Source: Jiella marina
Lineage (GTDB): Bacteria > Pseudomonadota > Alphaproteobacteria > Rhizobiales > Rhizobiaceae
Assembly: GCF_024359545.1 (NCBI RefSeq)
Contig: NZ_JAKQZG010000009.1
Coordinates: 62,001-126,000 of the forward strand
DNA length: 64,000 nucleotides
Direction of reading: 5' to 3'
Part shown: positions 36,480-45,886 of the stretch, piece by piece
Position numbering within the stretch: the first letter of the stretch is position 1
How the letters are laid out: each line of letters opens with the position of its first letter
Made by a program: the position numbers and the translations under genes
Notes under the pieces: generated by a model
What the model saw: only the letters and a program-made list of their open reading frames with translations
Database searches by the model: none
Told to the model about the DNA's origin: nothing

Positions 36480-37241
36480 TTAAAATCCCAGGCAAGAATA
36501 CTCCTCTTCCTGAGCCTCCTTGTTGTTGCCGATGCGCTTCGGCTCACCACGCCCGACGACGCCGTCGGCACGGGCCCGAAGATAGATGTAGATCGCGTCC
36601 AGCGAGCACATCACGTTGGGGTCCTCGCCCCAGGCCGGCATGATCGAATTGCCGGACGTGCTCCACTTGTTCTGCTGTCCGCTGACCACGATTCCGGCAT
36701 AGTCGAAGTAGCTGAGCGTCTGCAGTTGTTCGACCAGATTCGGCGCGAAGGAAGAGCCGAGACCGTCCGGGCCGTGGCACTGCATGCAGTTCGCCGTGTA
36801 CTTCTTGTAACCGCGCCAAGCGTACCAGTCGGCCTCTCCCTCCTCGTTCACGAAGTAGGTCGGGTTGCCAGCCGGATCGAGATATTTGCCGAGATCGCCT
36901 TCGGTGGGCTCATTGCCCTCACTCGCCGTGTCGAGTGACGGGTGAGCGTCGGGCTTCATGTGCTCGGCGCTGGCCATCTCGGCGTCTTCGGAAACTTCAG
37001 TGACTTCGGCGCTCTGGCCGCCGGAGCTGGCGCCGTCCTGCGTTGCGCCCTCGTTCTGGCTGCTGGCTGCCGGCGTGGTTTCGGCGCCCTGACCGGCGTC
37101 CGTCGCCGTTGCCGCGGCCGCTCCGCCACCGCCAGCCGTCTGGCCTGCGGGGACGATTGTGGTGCCGGAGTTCTGCGCCAGGGCGAAACCGGACGCCGAC
37201 AGGAGCAACGCGCCGGCAAAGGCAATCAACTTTGTCTTCAT
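36480..37241 (-). CDS. xoxG: XoxG-type cytochrome c, electron acceptor of XoxF
   Basis: A 253-residue exported cytochrome c. A signal peptide ends FALAQN. An Ala/Gly/Gln/Glu-rich low-complexity stretch of about 90 residues follows, then the haem domain with NCMQCHGPDG and a distal IMPAWGEDPN Met. It matches the cytochrome that takes electrons from lanthanide methanol dehydrogenase. The long disordered lead is unusual but otherwise the domain is complete. ATG 37241 follows AGGACTCGC. It lies 410 bp downstream of xoxF across a strong hairpin. Confidence 0.93.
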   Translation of the reverse strand: MKTKLIAFAGALLLSASGFALAQNSGTTIVPAGQTAGGGGAAAATATDAGQGAETTPAASSQNEGATQDGASSGGQSAEVTEVSEDAEMASAEHMKPDAHPSLDTASEGNEPTEGDLGKYLDPAGNPTYFVNEEGEADWYAWRGYKKYTANCMQCHGPDGLGSSFAPNLVEQLQTLSYFDYAGIVVSGQQNKWSTSGNSIMPAWGEDPNVMCSLDAIYIYLRARADGVVGRGEPKRIGNNKEAQEEEYSCLGF

Positions 37242-37601
37242 GCGAGTCCTCAACAGGTTGCGCAGGGCGGACTGACGTGGGTTCGACGCCTTGCGACCGA
37301 GATGCCGTTTGAAGCCTTCGCTGACGTTCGAAACACCATGCGAAGCGCGACAGTTCTTGACTGGCTTCGTCGCTTCCGGTGCACACGGCGCCAGCAACGC
37401 GAGCCGGGTTGGGCGGGGACGAAATCGCCCCGGCGCCGGGCTCTGCCGTCTCGGACAGGAACCGAGGCGAACGAAGCGGTTTCACGCGACGCAATCCTTG
37501 GCTACCCGGCAAGGAACGCTTTGGACAGTCGGCCCGCGGCGTTATGCCGTATCCTGCGGCAAAGTCGGGAATAAATCCCGGTAAGCAGTCCCTTTCAGCG
37601 A

Positions 37602-37631
37602 ACGAGCCCCGCGATGTTTCGCGGGGCTCGT
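37602..37631 (-). terminator. Hairpin between xoxF and xoxG
   Basis: A perfect 13-bp stem (ACGAGCCCCGCGA/TCGCGGGGCTCGT) with a 4-nt loop, 23 bp after the xoxF stop. There is only a weak T tract (TTCG), so it may be a partial terminator or 3' stabiliser that raises xoxF message over xoxG. Confidence 0.65.
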
Positions 37632-37654
37632 CCTTCGCAGCTTTTGTTCAAAGC

Positions 37655-39505
37655 TTAGTTGGCGGAAGCACTCTGGTTCGGCACCGTGAAGACGGTCAGC
37701 TGACCGCCGAGTGCCGTGTACTTCGAGAGGGCCGCGTAGCCGCCGACCGCGCCGAGACCGGCGTTCGGATCGGTGAGGCCCGCCGCGAGGCCGATACCGG
37801 CCCAGCCGCCGATGCCGGACAGGACGCCGACATACTGCTGCCCATTGTTCTCGTAGGTCATCACGTTGCCGATGATGCCCGACGGGGTCTTGAAGCTGTA
37901 GAGCTCCTCGCCCGTCTCGGCGTCGACCGCCTTCAGATAACCTTCGAGCGTGCCGTAGAACACGACGCCGCCCTTGGTGGCCAGAGCACCCGACCACACC
38001 GAGAACTGCTCGGGCAGCGACCAGACGATCTCACCCTTGCCGGCGTCCCAGGCGATGAAGTTGCCCATGCCGCCATGGCTGTTCGGAGCCGGATACATCG
38101 ACAGGGTCGCGCCGACATAAGGCTGACCGGCCGTGTAGGCGACGCGGAATGGTTCGTAGTCCATGCAGACGTGGTTGGTCGGCACGTAGAAGAGACCGGT
38201 ATCCGGCGAGAAGGAAGCCGGCTGCTGGTCCTTGGTGCCGAGCGCGGCCGGGCAGATGCCGGTCGAGTTCACGTCTTCGCCGTTCTGCTCGGTCGAGTAT
38301 TCGGCAACGACCTGCGGACGGCCGTACTGATCCGACTCGGGATCCATGACGACTTCCGTCGCCCAGTTCACGGCCGGGTCGTACTTCTCGGCGACGAGCA
38401 ACTCGCCGGTCTCACGATCCATCGTATAGGCGAAGCCGTTACGATCGAAGTGGACGAGCGCCTTGCGCTGTTCGCCGTTCACGTCGATGTCCGCGAGGAT
38501 CATCTCGTTGACGCCGTCGAAGTCCCACTCGTCATGCGGGGTCATCTGGTAGACCCACTTCGCCATGCCGGTGTCGGCGTCACGGGCGAAGATCGTCATC
38601 GACCACTTGTTGTCGCCCGGGCGCTGAGCCGGGTTCCAGGTCGAGGGGTTGCCCGAACCGTAGTAGATCAGGTTCAGCTCGGGGTCATAAGAGTACCAGC
38701 CCCAGGTGGTGCCGCCGCCGATCTGCCACTGATCGCCTTCCCAGGTCTTCAGCGAGGAATCGGCGCCAACCGGCTTTCCGAGTTCCATCGTGTTCTCGGG
38801 ATCCATCAGCATTTCGTCGTCCGGACCCGTCGAATAGGCGCGCCAGGCCTGGCTGCCGTCCGACAGATTGTAGGCGGTCACCGAACCGCGGACGCCGAAT
38901 TCGCCACCGGAGATACCGATGAGGACCTTGTCCTTGAAGACCATCGGCGCGGAGGTGCCGGTCTCGCCCTTGGACGGGTCGCCGTTCTGGACGGACCACA
39001 TCTGCTCGCCGGTCTCGGCGTTCAGCGCGACGACCGTCGTGTCGGCCTGATGCAGGATCACCATGTCCTGCCCGCCGTCACCCTGACCCGGCGCGTAGGC
39101 GACGCCACGGTTGACCGTGTCGCAGCACATCACCGGAATGACGTTCGGGTCCTGCTTCGGCTCGTACTTCCACTTGATCGAACCGTTGTCGTTCAGATCA
39201 AGGGCGTAGACCATGTTCGGGAACGGCGTATGCACATACATCGTGTCGCCGATGACGAGGGGGTTGCCCTCGTGACCACGCAGGACGCCCGTTGAGAAGG
39301 CCCATGCCGGGACCATGTCGCCGACATTGTCCTTGTTGATCGAGTCGAGTGTGGAGTAACGCTGGTTGGCGTAATCGCCAGTCGGCATGACCCACTGGCT
39401 CGCATCCTGCGCCATCTCCTGCAGCTTTTCGTTGGCCGCAGCCGAGGCGGCGAGCCCGACGATCATGGTCGTCGCCAGCGCGGTCCGCGTCAGAGTCTTC
39501 AGCAT
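37655..39505 (-). CDS. xoxF: Lanthanide-dependent PQQ methanol dehydrogenase XoxF
   Basis: A 616-residue periplasmic quinoprotein, an eight-bladed propeller that oxidises methanol (and often formaldehyde or other alcohols). A signal peptide ends ASAAANE. The vicinal disulfide is in [10 protein letters not shown] (Cys127-128). Metal ligands are Glu202 (GGEFG), Asn286 (GSGNP) and the catalytic Asp328, with the extra Asp330 in HDEWDFDG. That second Asp replaces the Ala of calcium-type MxaF and marks the rare-earth enzyme. No mxaF is present in this window. The ATG at 39505 is preceded by GGGAGG. Confidence 0.97.
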   Translation of the reverse strand: MLKTLTRTALATTMIVGLAASAAANEKLQEMAQDASQWVMPTGDYANQRYSTLDSINKDNVGDMVPAWAFSTGVLRGHEGNPLVIGDTMYVHTPFPNMVYALDLNDNGSIKWKYEPKQDPNVIPVMCCDTVNRGVAYAPGQGDGGQDMVILHQADTTVVALNAETGEQMWSVQNGDPSKGETGTSAPMVFKDKVLIGISGGEFGVRGSVTAYNLSDGSQAWRAYSTGPDDEMLMDPENTMELGKPVGADSSLKTWEGDQWQIGGGTTWGWYSYDPELNLIYYGSGNPSTWNPAQRPGDNKWSMTIFARDADTGMAKWVYQMTPHDEWDFDGVNEMILADIDVNGEQRKALVHFDRNGFAYTMDRETGELLVAEKYDPAVNWATEVVMDPESDQYGRPQVVAEYSTEQNGEDVNSTGICPAALGTKDQQPASFSPDTGLFYVPTNHVCMDYEPFRVAYTAGQPYVGATLSMYPAPNSHGGMGNFIAWDAGKGEIVWSLPEQFSVWSGALATKGGVVFYGTLEGYLKAVDAETGEELYSFKTPSGIIGNVMTYENNGQQYVGVLSGIGGWAGIGLAAGLTDPNAGLGAVGGYAALSKYTALGGQLTVFTVPNQSASAN

Positions 39506-40150
39506 CAAGTGTCCTCCCAAGGAACAGTTTAACCATGCCGGCCGAACGAATTCGGCCATCATGATGCTAACAATGCGAAGGGAAGGCTTCCGGCAGCGTG
39601 TCACGACCTCCAATAGGGGTCTTGGTGGGCACCGTTGGTCATTACCCTACCAGTGGCCTTCGAGAATTCGGGGCGCTCCCAACACCGCCGATCTTGAAGC
39701 CGGAAACCATGGGCGGTACCCTAATTCGGGAATTTTTCCTCTGCAAGCACTTTTCGACATCTTTCTATGTGCACTGCACAAAAACACCTCCCCGGAGCCC
39801 TCTCAACTTAGTTATTTTTGGGTATAAAGCGGTCCAGAATGCATAATTCTTGGTCATATTCCGTGGCAATCTGTCACCTGGCGACGTTAAACTCAGGACG
39901 CTTTGCCGGAGGGCCGAAAACTCCATCTTGATCGGAATAATCGTTTGTTTTCCTGTTATTTCGGCGTGGAAGTCCTGTATCGCGTCGAGCAAAGCCTAAG
40001 GGAGCTTGGAACTGTCCGTTACTGGCACATTCGGAGATCAGCGATCATGACAGCCGAACTCCGCGAAGAAGAGCCTAGCGGAATGGCAGAGCCCGAGCGC
40101 TGGAAGCCTGTGAATTCGGAGCATGAGGCACGGCATTGGAGGAGAACACC
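39506..40150. other. Divergent promoter region of xoxF and the quinoprotein-relay genes
   Basis: A 645-bp region, AT-rich from about 39700 to 39990. It contains a perfect 13-bp palindrome at 39768-39780 and a plus-strand GGTATAAAG at about 39819 that could be a -10 element. Short frames in it (for example 39765-39992 on the minus strand) are not convincing genes. Control sequences for lanthanide or PQQ-dependent regulation should lie here. Confidence 0.5.
39768..39780. promoter_or_regulatory. Palindrome upstream of xoxF
   Basis: TGTGCACTGCACA reads the same on both strands apart from the central base. It is about 263 bp upstream of the xoxF start and 371 bp upstream of the relay hydrolase start, in the AT-rich control region. 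It is operator-like but unassigned. Confidence 0.35.
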
Positions 40151-41104
40151 GTGACTAGAAGGGATCTGATGAAATACATCGCTGCGTTCTTCAAGACTCT
40201 CTTCATCGTCGCTTTCGCCGCTTCGACGATGCCCGCGAAGGGGAGTGATGCGTTCAACCTCGAAGAGATCGCGCCGGGGGTGTTCGTCCATCAGGGACGA
40301 ATAGCCGAAATGAGCCGCGCGAATCAGGGCGACATCGCCAATATCGGTTTCGTGGTCGGCGAGGAGGCCGTGGCGATGGTGGACAGCGGCGGCAGCGTTC
40401 CGGTCGGGGAAGCGGCACTGGCAGCGCTCCGCCAGGTGACGGACAAACCCGTCCGTTACCTGATCAACACTCACATGCATCCGGATCATGTGTTCGGCAA
40501 TCAGGTGTTCAAGGAAGCGGGAGCCACCGTCGTCGGCCATCGCCGCCTGCCTGCAGCGCTCGGGGCACGTGCGGATTTCTACAAGACATCGATCGGCAAC
40601 CAGATCGGCCCCGAGCTCGCCGGCGCCGTCGATATCACGCTGCCGGACGAGACCGTCGCCGACGAGATGCGCATCGATCTCGGCGGCCGTGAACTCGTGA
40701 TCAAGGCCTGGCAGACAGCGCATACCGACAATGACGTGACCGTTTTCGACCCGGCGACGAAGACGCTGTTTGCGGGGGATCTCGTCTTCATGGAGCATTT
40801 GCCCGTCATCGATGGCAGCATCACGGGCTGGCTCGACCAGACGGCCGAACTCGAAGCGATCCCGGCCGAGCGCGTGGTCCCGGGCCACGGGCCGGTGAGC
40901 GCCCCCTGGCCCGAGGCGATCGAGCCTCAGACCACCTATCTCGAGACCCTCGCCGCCGATCTGCGAGCAGCCATTGCGGACGGCGTGCCCCTCGCCGATG
41001 CCGTCGAGACCGCCGGCCAGTCCGAGTCCGGCAAATGGCAGCTCTTCGATTTCTACAACGGCCGTAACGCCACGGCCGCCTTCGCCGAACTCGAATGGGA
41101 GTAG
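40151..41104 (+). CDS. Quinoprotein relay system zinc metallohydrolase (MBL fold)
   Basis: A 317-residue exported metallo-beta-lactamase-fold protein. A signal peptide (about 7-30) precedes NIGFVVGEEAVAMVDSGGSVPVG and the zinc motif INTHMHPDHVFGN; the further ligands are AWQTAHTDNDVTV, FAGDLVFMEH and VVPGHGPVS. Members of this group (TIGR04558/04559) accompany quinoprotein dehydrogenases and the SoxYZ-like carrier encoded next. They resemble SoxH and may release a sulfur-linked group from the carrier. GTG 40151 has GGAGGAG at ideal spacing; ATG 40169 is the alternative. Confidence 0.88.
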   Translation: MTRRDLMKYIAAFFKTLFIVAFAASTMPAKGSDAFNLEEIAPGVFVHQGRIAEMSRANQGDIANIGFVVGEEAVAMVDSGGSVPVGEAALAALRQVTDKPVRYLINTHMHPDHVFGNQVFKEAGATVVGHRRLPAALGARADFYKTSIGNQIGPELAGAVDITLPDETVADEMRIDLGGRELVIKAWQTAHTDNDVTVFDPATKTLFAGDLVFMEHLPVIDGSITGWLDQTAELEAIPAERVVPGHGPVSAPWPEAIEPQTTYLETLAADLRAAIADGVPLADAVETAGQSESGKWQLFDFYNGRNATAAFAELEWE

Positions 41105-41260
41105 TCAGATGAGGGCGGACGGGCTGGAGCGCCCAGGCACTCCCTCCCCGCCTCGTGAACGCGGTATGGCTTGCGGGATGGCCCGAGAGCCGCAATTCTC
41201 AGACCACAAAGCCTGGACGCACGACGCGTGCATCCGAAGTCGATCGGGAGGATGACGATC

Positions 41261-42121
41261 ATGGCATATTCAATGACAGGCGCACGTCGCGTTCGCGCCT
41301 TGGCAAGTCGGACCACGCTCGCCGCCGGTACGGCGCTGCTGCTGGCGCTGTCTTTCGCCCCGGCAGGCTCCTTGGCCGTCGCGGCTTCGCCGGAACAGCA
41401 GGCGAGCGAGGCCGAATCGGCTTGGCCGGGCCTGCGCGCCGACCTCTTCGGCGACAGGGAACTGATCGAAGGCAGCGACCTGATCGCGATCGAGGCCCCG
41501 GCCCGCGCGACCGACCCCGCCGTGGTTCCGGTCAAGCTCAAGCTCGACCCGAGCCAGGAGATCCGAAAGGTCACGCTGGTCATCGACGAGAACCCCGCGC
41601 CGGTGGCCGCCACCTTCGACATCGCCGAGGGCGCCGGAATCACCGAATTGTCCACCCGCGTGCGCGTCAACGCCTACACCGATGTTCACGCAGTCGCCGA
41701 GACGGCGGATGGCAAGCTCTATGTGACAAAGACCTTCGTCAAGGCCGCCGGCGGTTGCGCCGCACCCGCCGCCAAGGACCCGGAGGTCGCTGCCCGCGAG
41801 ATGGGCAAGATGAAGATGCGGCAGTTCGAAACGGAGACGGGCGGCACGCAGGAAGCGCAGTTGATGATCCGCCATCCCAACAATTCCGGGCTGCAGAAGG
41901 ATCAGGTGACGCTGCTCTATATCCCCGCCCACTTCATCACCGAGCTCGAAGTCGCCAAGGGCGGCGAGCGCTTGTTCTCGATGAGCGGCGGCATCTCGAT
42001 CTCCGAAGACCCGAGCTTCCGCTTCCGCTACGGCTCCGACGCCGGCGGCGCCTTCCACGCCAAGGCGACGGACACCGAAGGCAACGTGTTCGAAAAGAGC
42101 TTCGGCGGCAGCCAGAGCTGA
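41261..42121 (+). CDS. Quinoprotein dehydrogenase-associated SoxYZ-like carrier
   Basis: A 286-residue exported fusion of SoxY-like and SoxZ-like domains (TIGR04557 type). A signal peptide ends SLAVAAS; the SoxY-like part spans about 35-165 and carries the substrate-attachment cysteine in KAAGGCAAPAAK rather than at the extreme C-terminus as in true SoxY. The SoxZ-like part (about 180-286) includes PAHFITELEVAKGGERLF. In sulfur oxidation SoxYZ carries covalent intermediates; here the carried group is unknown. The ATG at 41261 has GGGAGG 9 nt upstream. Confidence 0.88.
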   Translation: MAYSMTGARRVRALASRTTLAAGTALLLALSFAPAGSLAVAASPEQQASEAESAWPGLRADLFGDRELIEGSDLIAIEAPARATDPAVVPVKLKLDPSQEIRKVTLVIDENPAPVAATFDIAEGAGITELSTRVRVNAYTDVHAVAETADGKLYVTKTFVKAAGGCAAPAAKDPEVAAREMGKMKMRQFETETGGTQEAQLMIRHPNNSGLQKDQVTLLYIPAHFITELEVAKGGERLFSMSGGISISEDPSFRFRYGSDAGGAFHAKATDTEGNVFEKSFGGSQS

Positions 42122-42189
42122 TCGGACGGCAATTGAGGCCGCGCGCCGGAGAGGCTTTCGGCGTCGGCGGGCTCAAATGTCGTACGGGG

Positions 42190-42612
42190 CTATTCGAAGC
42201 AGCGGATCTCCGCCTCCGCCTGGGCGCGGCGGAGATCGCCGATAGCGGCCTTCGCCTCGGCGGCCCCCTTGAAGAGCGCGCCCTTCTCGCCGGTCACCTG
42301 GCTCATGGAGAGCCAAGTCGAGGCTTCGACATAGCGGTCGTAAGGCACCAGCGAGGCCACCACGTCGAAGGAGCAGGAGCACTGTTCCAAAGCGGTGCGC
42401 GTGTTGCCGTTGCTCGCCATGCAGCCGAAGACATAGTCGGCGGTCGCCGTGGTCGGGTAGTCGGCGGTCGCGGCCGAGGGCGTCTGTCCCGGCATGACGG
42501 GCTCGGCGCCCAATGTGCTCTGCGCGGAAGCGACCGAGACGGCCGAACTGAACACCACGGCAGACAAGGCCGCGCAACGAGCAATGCCCTGCCCTCGGTT
42601 TTTCCAGGTCAT
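42190..42612 (-). CDS. Exported Cys-rich protein conserved beside quinoprotein dehydrogenase loci
   Basis: A 140-residue protein of unknown function. A signal peptide (about 1-30, SVASAQS) precedes a short Thr/Ala-rich stretch and a compact domain with VFGCMASNGNTRTALEQCSCSFDVVASLVPYDRYVEA. Three closely placed cysteines (C64, C78, C80) and a fourth near the C-terminus (C138) may bind metal or form disulfides. I recall similar proteins next to YVTN propellers in methylotroph loci, but no role has been established to my knowledge. It is 28 bp downstream of the YVTN propeller gene. Confidence 0.75.
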   Translation of the reverse strand: MTWKNRGQGIARCAALSAVVFSSAVSVASAQSTLGAEPVMPGQTPSAATADYPTTATADYVFGCMASNGNTRTALEQCSCSFDVVASLVPYDRYVEASTWLSMSQVTGEKGALFKGAAEAKAAIGDLRRAQAEAEIRCFE

Positions 42613-42640
42613 CTGTTTCCTCCCAATTTCAACAGCGCCG

Positions 42641-43627
42641 TCAGCGATCGTACCGGATGAACGCTCCGAAGGCGCGGGGCCCGTCGGCGACATCGACACT
42701 CCCGACGATCTCGAGCGTCTCGGCGTCGATCTTGACGAGCGTGTTGTCGAACCAGTGCGCAACGTAGACATAGCGACCCGCGCCGCCCACCGCGATGCCC
42801 TCCGGATACTCACCGCTCTCGATCTGGGCGAGCCGTCGACGCGAGATCGCATCGAAGACGGTGACCGTGCCAGCGTACTGGTCGGTGACGAAGACCTTGC
42901 CCATGGTCTCGGCCGCGCCATAGGGGTGCGAACCGACCGGCACGGTGTCGACGAGCGTGTGTGTGACCGCATCGACGATGCTGACATCGTCGCCACCGAC
43001 ATTGCCGGCATAGACGAACCGCTCGTCGGCCGAATAGGCGATTCCGAACGGCCGTTCGCCCACCGGCACGCGGGCGATCGCCTGGCCGGTTTCGGTATCG
43101 ATGAACGAGATCTGGTTGGAGTCGCGGTCGGCGGTCACCACGACCGAGCCGTCGCGGGAGACGATCACGCCGGAAGGCGATTCTCCCGTCTCGAACTTGC
43201 CGACGACCTTCCGCTTTTCCGGATCGACGACCAGAAGGCTGTGGGAATACCAGTCCGCCACATAGACCGGCGCGCCGGAGGGATGCACCGCAATGCCGAG
43301 CGGGCCGCCGCCGGTATTCACTTCGCCGATGAGTTCGCCCTTGTCCGCGTCGACGATCGAGATCGCCTTGGCCTCGGGCCGCGAGACATAGGCTCGGCTG
43401 CCGTCCCGGCTCACCGCGATCCCGGCCGGCTTGCCGGGTACCGGAATCGTCTTCTCGACCGTCATCGTGTCGAGGTCGACGATCGACAATTCCTCCGCTT
43501 CCTGGCTGGTGACGAAGGCGGTGTCGGCCACCGAAACGGCCGGGAATCCGACCGTCAACGCAAGAACGAGGGCCGCCCCGAGCCGACAAACCCGGGCGGC
43601 CTTCGCATCCAGCTTGCTGCCGATCAT
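42641..43627 (-). CDS. PQQ-dependent catabolism-associated YVTN beta-propeller protein
   Basis: A 328-residue exported propeller. A signal peptide ends VSVADTA; seven YVTN-type blades follow with the xVxVIDxxTxxV...GxxPxGIAVSxDGxxxYVxN repeat (for example SIVDLDTMTVEKTIPVPGKPAGIAVSRDG). This group (TIGR03866) is encoded with quinoprotein alcohol dehydrogenases; it has no PQQ-binding active site and the role is unknown. It overlaps the MxaD-like gene by 4 bp (ATGA) and is followed by the Cys-rich gene, so the three form one unit. Confidence 0.92.
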   Translation of the reverse strand: MIGSKLDAKAARVCRLGAALVLALTVGFPAVSVADTAFVTSQEAEELSIVDLDTMTVEKTIPVPGKPAGIAVSRDGSRAYVSRPEAKAISIVDADKGELIGEVNTGGGPLGIAVHPSGAPVYVADWYSHSLLVVDPEKRKVVGKFETGESPSGVIVSRDGSVVVTADRDSNQISFIDTETGQAIARVPVGERPFGIAYSADERFVYAGNVGGDDVSIVDAVTHTLVDTVPVGSHPYGAAETMGKVFVTDQYAGTVTVFDAISRRRLAQIESGEYPEGIAVGGAGRYVYVAHWFDNTLVKIDAETLEIVGSVDVADGPRAFGAFIRYDR

Positions 43628-44166
43628 GATCCGGCTTCGACGGTCGCCTTCAGGTTTTCGAGGCCTTCACGGATGAAGGCGGTCACGCCTTCCACCGCGG
43701 CCTCGTCATTGAGTTCCGCCGGCGGATCGTTGTTCGGATAGCCGCGATAAAAGGCGGCCCGCCACGTCACTTCGGACTTCGCGCCATCCTCGACGGGCTT
43801 CACCGAGATGTTTGAAGAATAGTTCGTCGCAGGCAGCACATCGGTGTTCACATGACCGATGAAGGTCGACAGGCGCATCTTGTCCGGATCGTATTTGGAC
43901 AGTTCCTCCTCCATCAACCCGCCTTCGGTGAAGCCGAGCGTGCGGACGGACCCCTTCTCGTTGCCCTTCGGCGCGTCGGTCATCGCCACGCGCGGATGCC
44001 AGGACATGTCGGCAAAATTGCCGAGCACCGCCCAGACCTTGTCCGGCGCAGCGTCGATGGTGATGCTTTCACTTGCCTTCTGCCGCGTCGGACCGTGGGC
44101 AAGGGCAAGCCCCGGCACCAGCATCAACGCGACGACGAACGCGGCCAATCTCTTGATCAAGGCCAT
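43624..44166 (-). CDS. MxaD-like periplasmic SRPBCC-domain protein
   Basis: A 180-residue exported START/SRPBCC-fold protein. A signal peptide ends PGLALAHG, then KASESITIDAAPDKVWAVLGNFADMSWHP starts the fold, which ends with a long helix (GVTAFIREGLENLKATVEAG). MxaD of Methylobacterium helps methanol dehydrogenase pass electrons to its cytochrome, and the location here supports a similar helper role for XoxF. It is the first gene of the mxaD-like / YVTN / Cys-rich operon. Confidence 0.88.
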   Translation of the reverse strand: MALIKRLAAFVVALMLVPGLALAHGPTRQKASESITIDAAPDKVWAVLGNFADMSWHPRVAMTDAPKGNEKGSVRTLGFTEGGLMEEELSKYDPDKMRLSTFIGHVNTDVLPATNYSSNISVKPVEDGAKSEVTWRAAFYRGYPNNDPPAELNDEAAVEGVTAFIREGLENLKATVEAGS

Positions 44167-44574
44167 CTCTCCCCTTTCGAAGCGCCCGGCGAACTCCAGC
44201 CGCCGACGTGGCGCACTTCTCTATCTGATCCTGCGTTGCGCGCCGCACCCCGAAGCCCTTCCGGTGCTTGCAACGACAAGCAAGAGACCTCCCCTGCCGA
44301 AATCCGGTCGGCGCGGGCGGACCCTATTGCGATCGCTCTTTGAGGGAAAGGCCCTCCTGGATCAAGTCACCGGCGCGTCACGGCTTTGTTGATCATCGTC
44401 AGAGTCGTGCTGTCGCGATTGTGAGACGTTTTCCGCCACAGGCGGAGCTGCGACGCGAGCGAGCGCTGTTCAAGTCTTACGTTTACGTTATAGTTACTAG
44501 AAAACGCAGTGCGCTCGAAGCGACCGACAGGGCCATCCTGTCGAAAGATCGCTGCGAAGAACGGGGAGGAAACC
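44167..44574. other. Divergent intergenic region before the acyl-CoA dehydrogenase pair
   Basis: A 408-bp non-coding stretch. Near 44477-44494 lies TTACGTTTACGT followed by TATAGT. The tandem TTACGT is reminiscent of MerR-family (LiuR-like) operators found before acyl-CoA dehydrogenase genes, with TATAGT as a -10 element, but the match is loose. I see no gene. Confidence 0.4.
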
Positions 44575-45777
44575 ATGGACCTCGCATTGTCCGGGGAGCA
44601 GCGCCGGTTCCGCACCGAGGTGCGGGAATTCATTCGCGCCAATGTGCCGGATGATGTCAGCGCGGCGCTGCGTGATGGCCGCTCGGTCGGCAAGGACGGG
44701 CTGGTGCGCTGGACCCGCATCCTCAACGCCAAGGGCTGGTCCGTGCCCCACTGGCCGGTGGAGCACGGCGGCACGGGTTGGGGGCCGATCGAGCAGTACA
44801 TCTTCCAGGACGAATTGCAGCTCGCGCCCGCTCCGCAGATGCTGCCCTTCGGCCATCAGATGGTCGGCCCGGTCATCTACACTTTCGGAACGGAGGAGCA
44901 GAAGCGTCGCTTCCTGCCGCGCATCGCCAATCTCGACGACTGGTGGTGCCAGGGCTTTTCCGAACCCGGCGCCGGTTCGGATCTTGCGAGCCTTTCGACC
45001 CGCGCCGTGCGCGCGGGCGACCATTATATCGTCAACGGCCAGAAGACCTGGACCACCCTCGCGCAGCATGCCGACTGGATCTTCTGCCTCGTGCGCACGG
45101 ACCCGAATGCGCCGAAGAAGCAGATGGGCATCTCCTTCCTGCTGATCGACATGAAGACGCCGGGAATCACCGTGCGCCCCATCCGCACCATCGAGGGCGG
45201 GCATGAGGTGAACGAGGTCTTCTTCGACGACGTGAAGGTGCCGGTGGAAAACCGCGTCGGCGCGGAAAACAAGGGCTGGGACTACGCCAAGTTCCTGCTC
45301 GGCAACGAACGCTCCGGCATCGCCCGGATCGGCGCGACCAAGGAGCGCGTGCGCCGGCTGAAGGAGATCGCCAGGGCCGAGCCCGCAGGCGGCGGCGCCG
45401 TCTGGGACAATCCGCGCTTTCGCGAGAAGGTTGCGGCCCTCGAGGTCGAATTGAAGGCGCTGGAGATCACTCAGCTCCGCGTCGTCTCGGGGGAAACCAA
45501 ACGCACCCATGGCACGCCCGATCCAGCCTCTTCGATCCTCAAGATCAAGGGCTCGGAGCTTCAGCAGGCGGTCACGGAACTCACAATGGAAGCGATCGGC
45601 CCCTATGCGCTGCCCTTCGAGCCGGAACATGACGAGGGCTGGAACGAGCCGCCCGTCGGCCCGGACTATGCCGCGCCCGTTGCGCCCGGCTATTTCAACA
45701 CCCGCAAGGTCTCGATCTATGGCGGCTCGAACGAGATCCAGAAGAATATCATCGCCAAGGCCATTCTGGGGCTGTGA
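44575..45777 (+). CDS. Acyl-CoA dehydrogenase, large-subunit type (pimeloyl-CoA dehydrogenase PimC-like)
   Basis: A 400-residue flavoprotein of the acyl-CoA dehydrogenase superfamily. It has WCQGFSEPGAGSDLASLSTRA (FAD/substrate loop), GQKTWTTLAQHADWIFCLVRTD, FDDVKVPVENRVGAENKGW and SIYGGSNEIQKNIIAKAIL (adenine-binding end). The strongest resemblance is to the large subunit of heteromeric dehydrogenases such as PimC. I do not see the usual YPxE catalytic Glu; a long insertion occupies that stretch. GGGGAGGAAACC precedes the ATG. A partner-type gene follows 109 bp downstream. Confidence 0.9.
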   Translation: MDLALSGEQRRFRTEVREFIRANVPDDVSAALRDGRSVGKDGLVRWTRILNAKGWSVPHWPVEHGGTGWGPIEQYIFQDELQLAPAPQMLPFGHQMVGPVIYTFGTEEQKRRFLPRIANLDDWWCQGFSEPGAGSDLASLSTRAVRAGDHYIVNGQKTWTTLAQHADWIFCLVRTDPNAPKKQMGISFLLIDMKTPGITVRPIRTIEGGHEVNEVFFDDVKVPVENRVGAENKGWDYAKFLLGNERSGIARIGATKERVRRLKEIARAEPAGGGAVWDNPRFREKVAALEVELKALEITQLRVVSGETKRTHGTPDPASSILKIKGSELQQAVTELTMEAIGPYALPFEPEHDEGWNEPPVGPDYAAPVAPGYFNTRKVSIYGGSNEIQKNIIAKAILGL

Positions 45778-45886
45778 GGCAGACATTGTCTCAACTGTTG
45801 GTCGCAATCTCAAACGGCCTTGCACCCGACAAAGAGAATCCGTGCCGATCGCCCACGATTTGAAACGCTAATTTCCGAGACGCCCG

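Noticed and set aside
44477-44494. LiuR-type operator before the acyl-CoA dehydrogenase gene
   Set aside because: The tandem TTACGT is suggestive, but no -35 element lies at the proper distance and I cannot confirm the full consensus; noted only in the region entry.
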